From the NCBI GenBank assembly GCA_037974665.1, contig CM075783.1:45655318-45719317 (forward strand): a stretch of DNA of 64,000 nucleotides, given 5' to 3'. The DNA comes from Ehretia macrophylla. Taxonomy: Eukaryota; Streptophyta; Magnoliopsida; Boraginales; Ehretiaceae. The notes beneath the pieces were generated by a model. The model was not told where the DNA came from. It did no database searches and worked only from the letters and a program-made list of their open reading frames with translations. The first letter of the stretch is position 1. The number at the start of each line of letters is the position of its first letter. Both the position numbers and the translations under genes were made by a program. Of the stretch, positions 23,290 through 33,971 are shown one piece after another.

Positions 23290-24436
23290 CCTCAACTCCT
23301 CTTCCTCCATGTTGATCTATAATTGCTTCCTGTGCAGCCTGCACTACTGATTGATATTGTGTGTACATCATCATCATCGCGTTCGCATGGTTATGGACTT
23401 CGTTGTCGGATGGGGGGGAATCGGTTCCTTGTTGGGCCATTTTATATATTTAGGAAATTTAAAGCAAAATAGAAATGAAACGAATGGATGAGATTGAGGA
23501 AAATAAATACAATTCAATGGAGAGAGATTGTATGCTTGAATTGTTGTGAGTGTTAAAGGATTGAGGGCTTAATATATATAGGAAATTGAATGCAAAATAG
23601 ATAAGAAATGAATGGATGAGATTGAGGAAAGGAAATCCAATCCAATGGATGGTGTTTGGATAAGATATTGGATATTGAGCTAACAAATGGACGGATGAGA
23701 TTGAGTATAGAAAATCCAATCCAATGGATATTATTTAGATAAAAGATTTGTGATTGAGATAACAAATGGACGGATGAGATTGAAGAAAGGTAATCCAATC
23801 CAATGGATGTCACCATGGATAAGATATTTGATATTGAGATAACAAACGAATGGATGAGATTGAGCATAAAAAAATCCAATCAAATGGATATTATTTAGAT
23901 AAAAGATTTGTGATTAAATTAATAAAATTTATTAATTTACAAATTGAATAAAATGAAGAAAAAAAAAATATAAACGCAACACACGAGGATTTTTAATTAA
24001 GATTTTTTTTTTACGTATGATAAATTATTATTAGAGATTTTTAATTAGTTTTTTTCAAAATGCAATTATGTAATTAAAAGTAATCCTAATTTTTTAAACG
24101 TTATATTCGTCGCAAATTATATATTTTTTGCTTGAAATATCCGTTAAAAAATTGAGATAATCTAAATAACAATTAATTAAAAAAAAAATAACACACGAGA
24201 AAAAATTATACATAATCAAATTATTATGTAAAATTATAATTAACACGATATAGGGACTCAATTTTATAGAGACCATCACTGAAGATTTTTTTTTATCTTG
24301 GTCTCTAAATGAGTCTCTATAATAATTTTTTTGCCTTAGTCTCTAAGTGGGTCTCTAAAACACTATTTGGTCTCTATATGAGTCTCTATAAATAATTTAT
24401 AAAAACCCATATAGAGACTCCATTGAGGATAGCCTT
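23290..24436 (-). mobile_element. 5' part of a Harbinger-like element with start of an ORF, fused to primase fragment
   Basis: On the minus strand the piece starts with GGCTATCCTCAATGGAGTC (24436 downward), the same terminal type as the MITE at 13122-13873, and shares about 180 bp of inner sequence with it (24094-24270 versus 13571-13760). A tandem array of about 79-bp units follows (23600-23900), then an ATG at 23440 opening a frame MAQQGTDSPPSDNEVHNHAN and YTQYQSVVQAAQEAIIDQ. This start resembles the acidic, weakly conserved N-terminus of plant PIF/Harbinger transposases (HARBI1/ALP1 type), but I see no catalytic domain. At about 23295 the frame runs into primase exon sequence in the wrong frame. 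No second terminal repeat is found on the other side of the primase region, so the element is truncated. Confidence 0.5.
23600..23925. repeat. tandem array of about 79-bp units
   Basis: The motif GGATGAGATTGAG recurs near 23612, 23692, 23772 and 23851, with the same following blocks (AATCCAATCCAATGGAT, then GATAA.ATATT, then ATTGAG.TAAC) at a 79-81 bp period. A diverged extra unit lies near 23485. The array lies between the presumed Harbinger end and its ATG. Confidence 0.85.
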
Positions 24437-24439
24437 AGA

Positions 24440-25089
24440 AGTCGTCCAATTAAAAAGGATAACAGAATGCTTATATCATTAAGGATGCAAAAAAAATTGA
24501 CTCGTCTGATTATTCTTGTCTTTGAGATCATATTTTTTAGTGTCAACCAAGAAGCCACCCAATGACCCAATCACTTCCCCCATACTCGCAAATCTTGCTA
24601 CATTCCTAAACGAGAAAGCTGTATGTATAATTGGTATTTCACAAAGACTTGCCAACGTAAAAGAAAAGGGGAAACAAGCACATTTATGGAACACATTACA
24701 ATGAAAAGTTATATATTCCATTTGTTCTCTCCCAATTGGTTCATGTGTCAGTTCAAGTCTAGAATGTCAAGCCCACGCGCTATTCACGGTGAAAACTGAA
24801 AACTTACGAATTTTTCGAAACTTAACTGAAAACTTAACAATTATCATAGGATAATAGTTTCCGAGGTCCTTTTATTCAGTTTTTTCACTTTTTTACTGCG
24901 AAATTAAATGGCATAAACAATGAGGAAAAGAACTCACAATCATCCATTTTCTAAATCCTACATTGACCTTATAGCACTTTAACAATGGCTCTACAAAATT
25001 GGTGACCAAGTATGCATCTGGGCAATCCCTGAATCTGAGGGGTGAGGTTGAATAACTACAACCAACTGAAGTCTTCCCTCGAGCCGGAT

Positions 25090-25161
<72 letters not shown>

Positions 25162-25199
25162 TATATCTACTTAACATCATATAAGTTAGCATGAACACG
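24440..25199. other. 3' flank of DUF1664 gene
   Basis: No supported coding exon. Contains the compound microsatellite at 25092-25159 close to the DUF1664 stop codon, probably within its 3' UTR. Confidence 0.5.
25092..25159. repeat. compound (CA)n(TA)n microsatellite
   Basis: About 19 CA units followed by about 15 TA units, 40 bp past the DUF1664 stop codon on the minus strand. Likely length-polymorphic. Confidence 0.95.
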
Positions 25200-28100
25200 C
25201 TACTTGAAAGATTGCATTGCACTGCGACTTCTTGTAAGAAACGAAGCACTGATTCCAGAAAACCTTCGTCCGAACAGACCAGATCCTTGATGTTCATTTT
25301 GTGTCTCTTCTGATGCCTGAACTCCGTTGGATGCCTTAGAGCTGGTTTGACTCGACACTTCCTCTGATATTCCATGAAGCTCCTGAAAAGAATAGGGTAC
25401 TCGTTTAGATTGTGATTGCGCATGAGCAAATAAAACAGAAATGGTAGTTGGCGTTACCTTCAGTCCTGAGGCAGAGACAGCGCTTTGCAACAGTCGCTAG
25501 ATTAGACAAATAAAATAAAATAAATTAGAGGAAAAACTAAGGATCTGCACCAACAAGATAGTGACAAACAAGACAGCAGAGTCATTTATTGCATTTGCTG
25601 GAGACAATTTCTCTAGAGGGATGGAAACAGTCTAACGATATATCCTGCTCCGCCACTTGCAGCATAGGAAAAAGTCCAAGACAAACATGCTTATTTCAAC
25701 ACCCATGTCGCCACGTTGCATTTCTTCTTTGCTCGGAAAGTAGGTATTCTTATAAGAATCATCCTTATATTCATATTCAACCCACTCTTTCATTAAGTAA
25801 TACGAAACACAAAAACTTAAATAGCAACACCTCCAGAGTTTTCTCATATATAATGATCAATCTAGGGAATTGATCTTTATTTTTTAATAGACGGGTTGCA
25901 AACCTTATGGGATCCAGTGGAAACAGAGGGAGATGTTGGCTCCTGTGATGAACTGGTAGGCAAAGATCCAGCCTGCAAATAAAAGAAGAATAAGATACAG
26001 AAAATTCGGTAAACAGTCCTGCACAACATATTGCCAGCATAAAATAAATGGTGAGGGAGAAGCAAAGGTGATGATGTAACAAGAATGGAATCCTTTGTCT
26101 CTTTAAAGTCAACCTAGCACAAAGAAGATGAGTATAGATTCTACGGTTGAGCCTCATACAAAAATAAATCCCAGGGAATTAAATTTGTAAAGCTAACAAG
26201 ACAATATCAATTAAACTTGAAAAATTTACCCTTGACGAAGGAGTTAGTGGAGGCAATTCAAGCGCTGGTCTGGATGAACCTGATGGTGCGGCCTACAAAG
26301 TCCACAGTGCACAATTAAGAGGGGAAAATAACACAGGGGAATGGATACCACAAAATGGTAATAGAAGAAAGCCTTGTTTGACCTCAATCGGCTCCATGGT
26401 TTTGCTATTCTCCATGCTCCTGACAAAAGCAATTAATTTCCCCACACCAAAATTTGTTTCATTCTACAAATGGAGCAATATGCATCAGCACAATAACTAG
26501 GCTGCAAGACCAATTCAATCAAGGCACCGAAATTTAATTACCTGTCTTCCTTCTATTCTACTAATTTTTGTCTCCTGCAAGATATAGAAAGTTAATGAAT
26601 TGGTCTTGAAGTCCGCGATCATTTATAAATGTTAACAAGGAAAGAGATAAAGATATATAAGAATATGAGGATGAATCACCAGCGATCTAACTACGTGGTG
26701 CACGGTTTGGACATCTGCTCCAATCAGTTTCACGTCTCCTCGCAGTTCAGAGACCTATGTGATTTCAGATATGCTCCATGAATCAAAAGGAAACTCAAGC
26801 CTTGGAAAAAATTAGACCAGAAAACAATTATTTTATTTGGTCCCACCTCTTCCCTAGTAGCAGCTGTATTATCTCCACATTCATCTATTTTACTGTCCAC
26901 CCGATCAATTCTTGAAGATAAATGCCGCTTAGTGGCCTGGAAAGTATATAAAGGGGGAAATAATTGCAGATCAGACATCAGGATATTATGTATCATTCTG
27001 TATTCTTTGAAAAAATTTCAAGCCAAAAATTTTAAACAATCAATTTTGAACCAGTCTACTACATAGTGAATACCAAGCATTCAAATCACTCTCCAAAGCA
27101 GAAACTAAAAGTTAGGAAGAAAGAACTTGCCGAAATTGATGAGTAAACACTCTCAAGCTGCTTAGACACGCTAGAGCATGCATCCGTTAAACCACGCCTC
27201 GTTGCAAACATCATATCTGAAAGTTTCCACCCCTGCAGGTATAATATTTTCAATAACAATATCAGCCAACCACAGGAGAAGAAGAAAATCTTTTATAACC
27301 TGGACCTTCCTGATAAACTTTCAAGTATATCACAAGACAATAGCAGTATAATTTCAATTTTGCCAGCTGAACACATAGTTTTAGATGCAATGAAAGACTA
27401 CACAAATAACTTAAATCTCTCCCAGATAAATGTTTACTCATACTTTTGTTAGTCGGGTCAGTATATTCTATTTCAACTTCACCATGTGCAATTGAAATAG
27501 AATTTATTTACCCATTTTGTATGAATTGATAAGATCTATTTAGAAGAAGTGAAAATATTAGGGGAAAAGTAAACAAAAGCCAAAAAAAAATTATTAGCCT
27601 TGGATGATATTTATTTGAATTTGTATTCTGCAATATTCTTAAGAAAAATGCAGATTAGTAATGCAAATAAATGAGTATTCCCAAACATTCTAAAGAAGCA
27701 AAGGCGAGTGTTTCAGAGTTCAAATTTTACCAGACAAAAATGCAGACAAGTAAACTCTATAGGTCAAATTAGCCATGCAGCATGGTAAACATAGACACGT
27801 GTTTTTTTCTTTAGGACCATAAATCATAAGTTATGTTGAAAATAAGAAGAAAAAAAATGAAAAAATTATAATGACATCCAATTGGAACAAATAAGTGTGT
27901 AAGCAGATGAAGGATTCATCTCATTGAACAAAATAAGATACCAAAGAAGTAAATGAGTCTTCCAGTGTAGGTGACTCACTGATTGGTTTGCTGAGAAAAG
28001 GTAACTTAAAAGCTCACATTACTGTAAGTCCATTCAGAAAATCTGATCACAGAATTTTATTGGATGGAGAGCAAAAACTATAGATAAGATCAGAAAAGCA

Positions 28101-31100
28101 ATAACTTGACCTCCATCCAGTCCACAAAGTTTTTAAACTTCGGTATTCCTCCATCCAGTCCACAAAGTTTTTAAACTTCGGAAATACAAATGCAATCAGG
28201 CAGGATTTTAATGTTCATTGAAAAAAAGTTGTAGTAAATCTTCAGAAACAGTTTTGATTAGATGTCATACTAGCACAAGAAAAAGATTATCAAAAGAGAA
28301 AAAGGAAATAGTGACAATGTGAATACGAGCATAGGAAACACACTGTTGAATAGCACCGTGACTAGTATGATTGCACTGACATTACCTTCCACCAAATATA
28401 TCCATATCCAACCACCACCACAATGATAACTACACCATATTTGCTAGAACCTGCACATGACATTGCAGAAGAATATACAGCCAAAACTTTGAGTGAATTA
28501 TATGAAAGACCGTGGAGAAAAATGTTGGAAAAATTGGTGCAACTCATGGATGAATATTTTCATATCATTTAAATAAGATCTTCTAATTGTTTCAAACCAC
28601 TAACATCAAAGCTTTGAGAAATAATATGGTATAGGAAAAAACAAAAGCAGGCATGCCCTGTTTTTAATCATTCCCAACTGGATGCTACAAGCCGCTACAT
28701 ACCATATGTTTCAAAAGCATCATGATGGGACTAGATACTTTATTAACAAAACCCTATTCTCGAGTAGGCACATAACATACACTTTTCCCACTGTTTTCTT
28801 TTCATTAAATGAAAATATGAGGCACCCAAAGAAATATGGGATCCAACAGCTTAAATTGATGAGAGGAGGACTATCGATCTCACCACCAGAAGAAACTGTG
28901 AGAAATTCTTAACTTAATCTTGCTGCAGATGCAAGACAGTATGAACATGGTTCGAGTCCCGAACCATACAGATAGTGAAATCATCAGAAGTGCAATCTTA
29001 TTTGACAACAGATATGCATGCACAAAAAAAATTATGTGCCTCTCTGCAATTTACGTTTACCCTAAACTTAAGAAAGGTAACAAAAATGTTGATCACTCTT
29101 TAGTTTCTATATAATGCAGATGCAGGTATAATTCAAAATTTCAATTACCTAGGAAATCTCCGTACATATGTCTTATCAGGTGCGAAGCATAGTGAAAAAA
29201 GAAAACACGATGAACCTACTTTTATAATAGCATTATTCTCATGCATACCACAACTAGTAGAAGAAAACATCATACATTATTATCTCATCGACAAAAGATT
29301 CAAGCTTGCCAGAAAGAATGAAACACAGTTACAGAACTTTCCAATCAATGACATGCCATAAGAAACAACATAAGTGTACATGCCATTGGGGTAGCGGGTA
29401 TTTCTTACAAAAGAATCGCCACATCAACTAATGCAGAAATTACTCTGCGGAGGCCAGGTTAGACATTGATCATGGAAAGAAATCAGACAGTTGATGCCAC
29501 ATTAATTTGCTTGTATAGACACTGGAAAATGTTTCATAAGAGCAACCTGAACCGCTTGACGTCACAATTGTAACTGATCGAGACGATGCCAAGAGTTGCA
29601 GTTCCTGCCGCAAGCTATTAACCTGTATAAATAATATATTTATCATTCTCGGTAATAAGACCTGGAAATTTGGTTGATAAAATGTGGATTAGTAATCTCA
29701 GCAACAAGAGCAACAATGCCGAGAATAGAGTTGTATAAGCTGCCTCTGGAACTAAAAAATTTCATAGAAGTGAAAATAACTAATGCCAAAGTGTGCTCTG
29801 CCATCACAGCAATGCTCAACATTTGATGTAGCATTTTGAACTTCTGAGAGACTGTTACACCACTCTGATAAAAGCAATACAAGATATTTGATTCTTGTAA
29901 GTCAATTACAATTTTAGAGCACCTACCACTACAATTACAATTTCCCTCATCCTTGAAGTTTGACAACTGTAACATGATTAAATAACTTGAAGAAAGGAAT
30001 CCATCATGCTCACTCTCCTCTTAGCAGAGCTTAAAATTATAGCAAATGCCCTACTTCAAAATTTTATAGCAATATCTAACAAATTTCACCTATACATGTA
30101 TCGATTTAAGCAAAAAGATAACTAGTTGTAGAAAAAGAGATCAACATCAACCACTAATAGATAAAGTAGCCAAAAGATCATGCATATGCTGAAAAAAAGC
30201 AAGTGAATTAAAAACCTGTTGCATCAAAGAATCATTTCGTGGTGTGGCATTTGAACATCCTGAATCATCTTGTCTAGTTTGCTTTAAACCAATCTGCAAT
30301 AGAAGGTTAAAATAGACTTTCAGTCTTCATATATAAATTAAACAAACTTCAATCAATACAGCAGGATAGTTTAGAAACACAGCCATACACCCCAAAACGA
30401 ATGCAATCTATTTGTCAAGCCCCAGGCTCCAACTCACCTTCAAGGCATCAGAGAAAAAACCGGTGACATTTGATACGCGCCCTTCCTTCGCTAAAACTGA
30501 CCCAACAATGCCTGCATAAATAGGACGTTACATGTAAGCAAGACTGCAATTCTTCTACATCAAAACATAGAAAACTGAAATAAGGAAATTTACAAATATC
30601 TAACCACTCTAGGCATCCTGATATTCACGCATTTCCCAGGGCTTGACAAATTAAGTGTTTTTCATACTAAGATGCCACTTATGAGTCTCTACATGGACAA
30701 GACATAAAACAATTGTTTTCCCTGATAAGAAGAAGCTGCTTTGTCTATACTCGTAAAATTTCTACACACACTCTGATATTGGAAAACAAGAGAAAGTAAA
30801 CCTATTGATTGGAATATCCAAGAGTCTAGGATAACTGTCACTGATAGAGATTAAGCAACAGAATCGACAACAATAAATTAAGCAACTAGTACAGAGAACC
30901 ACGAGAAATATAGGATAATTGATGTCAACGTGAATGACATAAATGAGAATTAGTACAATAAGAATTTAGTTGAGTTTAAGATCAGTCTCACCCTCTCGTC
31001 TACCCTCCCCCTCCACCCGCCCCACGGATGCTGCAACTAACTGTCTTCCTGTTAACGTATGCAATACCTGAATATATTTTCCAATTAAATAGCCCCGAGA

Positions 31101-31685
31101 CACGATTTCTTCCCCATAATTTAGCTACTGATAATCACAAACATATAAGATTTTAAAAAAATTAAAATACAAAAATGAACCACGAGTAGCTGGCTTCCAA
31201 TAGCATTCTCAGCTAAACTATGTGCGTTAATCATCCAATTCAAAATCAATGCACATTAGCTAAAAATCAGCCAATACCACGTGTACCACACTTCTTACTA
31301 TTCTAGGGTTTATCAAAACCCCTAAATTATCATTTCTTTTCTTGGACCATTTCGATTCAATTAAAAAACAATTACCAAAACCGAAGACAACAATCTCTGT
31401 ACTTAAACATAAACATATGCTAACAAACAATACAAACATAATCCGTCGAAGACAATAAATAATTAAAAGAACACCACAGCTTCAACTTTCAAATAAGGTG
31501 GCAGCAGATATCAAAAGGCGTGGTTTCAATTCTCGCCACAGCAATTCCAATCTAGTTATTTAAGGACAGCACGTGTAAAGACGGCGTGTTGATCATAATA
31601 AATAAATAAATAAATTTCTTCTTGAACAATTTAAGCATTTTTAGACAAGGCGATCAATTTATGAAACTATACAAACTTGTACGTG

Positions 31686-31743
<58 letters not shown>

Positions 31744-31810
31744 GGGATTGAGTGAGGTGTAGCGCACCTGCACCGACGAGGATGGTGAGCTTGCCTAGAG
31801 GGAGGGCCAT
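25200..31810 (-). CDS. DUF1664 family membrane/coiled-coil protein (356 aa)
   Basis: Plant DUF1664 protein of unknown function. Fourteen exons join in frame: 31768-31810, 30438-30511, 30216-30293, 29547-29622, 28386-28450, 27131-27232, 26847-26936, 26680-26754, 26542-26574, 26383-26463, 26230-26292, 25904-25972, 25458-25496 and 25200-25382 (1071 nt). Residues 1-25 (MALPLGKLTILVGAGIVGSV) form a hydrophobic anchor or signal. Residues about 95-110 (YGVVIIVVVVGYGYIWW) are a second membrane segment, followed by the family's long coiled-coil-like block (GWKLSDMMFATRRGL, then SATKRHLSSRIDRVDSKI and RSLETKISRIEGRQ). The tail is Ser/Pro-rich and ends in a basic piece (LFGRRFSGISASFLTRSRSA). Lengths and phases fit throughout, with no break. 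The intron after exon 6 starts with GC (TCG|GCAAGT), a rare but accepted donor. Its first exon follows a (TA)n(GA)n leader. Confidence 0.9.
28110..28181. repeat. 34-bp direct duplication in DUF1664 intron 5
   Basis: CCTCCATCCAGTCCACAAAG and the following 14 bases occur twice, at 28110-28143 and 28148-28181, with a 4-bp spacer (TATT) and no mismatch seen. A recent local duplication. Confidence 0.9.
31688..31738. repeat. (TA)n(GA)n microsatellite in DUF1664 5' leader
   Basis: About ten TA units then about fifteen AG units, in the first intron just after the first coding exon (minus strand). A second GT/GA-rich patch lies at 31893-31930 within the probable 5' UTR. Pyrimidine-rich (CT)n leaders are common in plant genes. 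Confidence 0.85.
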
Positions 31811-33515
31811 GAGGAGTGAACTGATGCAAATCGCTTATTATAAATAGTGTAGAATGTAGAAAAGCATCGAGAAATTGAATAGATGAAGTGAGTTAGTGTG
31901 TGTGTGTGAGAGAGAGAGTGTGTGTGTGTGGAGAACTTGGGGAAGAAGGCGCCTTGCCGCCTTTGTATTACGGCAGAGAATCGTCCTCGCGCTAGTGGTA
32001 AATGGTAATATTTACTTTGGTGGATCAACTTGTGGGGTTTTTTTTTTTTTTTTGGACTTTTATAAATAAAGAGATTATTAATGTTTATGTAATCTAGTTA
32101 AGTTAATTTTAATATAATTTGTTTAGTCTCAAAATAAAGGAAAAATATTAGTTCACCTCTGTGATATACGAAACTATCATACTATTTCTTTGTGTTTACA
32201 AAATTATCACAAACTCCCCTATATTTTTTAAAAAATCTCACACTACCCGCTCTATGATATTTTTACCATTTTATAATTTATATATATTTTTTTTTATTTA
32301 TTCTCTTTATTTTCACTTATTTTTTATTTATATTTAAAAAAATTAATTTTTTTTTTCATCTTCTCCCACCCCCAACCCCACCCCTGCCCCTGTTGCTCTG
32401 TTGGAGCAGCAGGATCTCACTGATGCTGCTCTTGTCTCGTCTTGAAGTTCTTTGAAGTGAATTTAATTTTGAGTTTGAGTTTCTGACTAATTTTATTGAG
32501 AAGTTTCAGATAAGATTGTCTATAACTAATTTTTAAATTTAGAATATTAGATCACTTCAAAATTTTATTTCTTTCTAAAAAAATTACCTTATTGTAGTAG
32601 CTCAGTTCTCTCAGTATTCATCAAAAGAAGTAATATCAATAGTCTCCTGAGACTCACGTACATGTTTAGCAATGAAAACATGAAATTAGATAATGTATTA
32701 TGCATTTTGAAGGAGTGATTTGAAATAATTAATGTTTTCAAAAGAGTAGATAAGATAATTTTGGACAATTTCATAGGGGCAAAGTGCAAATTGACACTTT
32801 GCATTGGTGTATATGTTGGGCCTAAACTGGATCAGACATCATAGAACTCCTCATGAGCCCATCTTCAGCTATTGGGTTCTGTTGTGCGTTTATCAGTTAG
32901 GCCCTAAGTCCGGAGATCACCCTTTCAGTCGAGCAGCTTCGTCAAGTCATGAGTTCAGACTTTAAACCACTATTTATGGGTAAAAAGGAAACACGTTATC
33001 AATAGGATCTATGTGAGAAAATATGCCCCGATCTGGTGGTCCATCAGCAGCTAATATGCTGCTTCTTAAATTGACAAGTAAATTGAAATGAGCAATAAAT
33101 ATAGTTTTGCTTTTATGACAATATTCTGGGATGCATTGTAGAGCATATTTCACCTAAATTAAAGAGTATTTATGCATGATGTGCAATTTCTTTGTTAATT
33201 TCTATTTTATAATAAATTTATCACTTTTATAATCCAAATAAATAAAGAAGCATTATAAAAGGTCAATTTTATATGCAATTTAATGTAATTGGGTGCGCCA
33301 AAGTAATAGATAAATAATTTAATCATGATAAATTATTTCTTGGCTTCAACTTCTCATACTTGAAATTGGAGAAGATTAGATGTGGAGAAAATTTGAGATC
33401 ATAGATTATCCTATTTTTTAGTATTTGATAATGTAACATGTATATGTTGCTAATGTTTTATAAACAAAGATGTGCCATATGAATTTTATAACAATAAGAT
33501 AATCCACTGGAAGGG
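31811..33515. other. intergenic stretch, no gene seen
   Basis: Promoter side of DUF1664, then AT-rich DNA. The stretch at 32135-32290 (CACCTCTGTGATATACGAAA with later CCCCTATATTTTT) resembles the ends of MITEs like the one at 61445-62189, but a matching opposite end is not evident. Confidence 0.45.
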
Positions 33516-33517
33516 AA

Positions 33518-33862
33518 GAGTTTGCACTCATGCATGGCTAGCTTCATTTACTCAGAACACCACAGAGGAGTAGTTGTAAAATGAAAATAGCTAACCTTTC
33601 TCTTTAATTAATTCTTCATTGAGAACCCTAATACATAACATCCTTCTTCAGTTTACTTTTAGTCTCCAGCGATTGAATTATTTTGCTGTCGGTAAACTTG
33701 GCCATAGTCCGTTTAAACACAAAAGCCCGGTCCACTTGCGAGCTGTTAAAATGTTTAGGTAAGAGTTTACACTCATGCATACCATCATTTAATCAAAACA
33801 AGTCATAAGAGTTGTTGTAATTAAAACGAAAATAGCTAATCTTTCTTGTTCTTAATCAAGAA
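33518..33862. repeat. imperfect direct repeat downstream of WRKY gene
   Basis: A block at about 33518-33632 (GAAGAGTTTGCACTCATGCAT to GAGAACCCTAATACAT) recurs at about 33760-33862 (GTAAGAGTTTACACTCATGCA to AAGAACCCTAATACAT) in the same order, with many substitutions. It is an old duplication about 110 bp from the WRKY stop codon. Confidence 0.75.
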
Positions 33863-33971
33863 CCCTAATACATCTTGATTAAAGGGTATAAATTATTTCC
33901 TTATATCTAATTTCAACATGCAATATTTTACAAGATATTGTTGATGATCTTGATCACTAAACATTAATTAT

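Larger units (their letters stand above)
17958..23300 (-). pseudogene. DNA primase large subunit (PriL/PRIM2), 5'-truncated pseudogene
   Basis: The parent enzyme is the regulatory subunit of DNA polymerase alpha-primase, with a C-terminal 4Fe-4S domain needed for RNA primer synthesis. Sixteen exons match it in order: about 23220-23290 (WFLSMETTLFRYRFRLETSE), 23047-23106, 22870-22927, 22768-22787, 22130-22213, 21980-22045, 21133-21181, 20991-21038, 20821-20910, 20612-20671, 20093-20152, 19205-19279, 18602-18687, 18419-18512, 18209-18316, and probably 17958-17987. All splice sites look usable. Fe-S cysteines are present ([27 protein letters not shown]). Defects: about 140 N-terminal residues are missing; an extra G shifts the frame in the first exon (ELR/KWF); the 21980-22045 exon is 66 nt where 65 is needed (extra C in TTCCCCTTG); and an in-frame TAA lies at 20630-20632 where Gln is expected after HGGRM. 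The 5' side joins Harbinger-like sequence. Three independent lesions make a working primase very unlikely. Confidence 0.85.

Noticed and set aside
23147..23440. 97-codon open frame as a complete small protein
   Set aside because: The second half (FFPWRQLCFAIDFASKLLKY) is out-of-frame primase exon sequence, so the frame is a fusion artefact and not a gene.
24479..24721. 80-codon minus-strand frame upstream of the primase/Harbinger piece as the missing primase N-terminus
   Set aside because: None of the expected N-terminal primase blocks are present and no splice structure links it to the next exon.
24893..25429. Long minus-strand frame of 178 codons over the microsatellite
   Set aside because: It is a shadow of the last DUF1664 exon in another frame and continues through a (CA)n(TA)n run (VCVCVC and YIYIYI).
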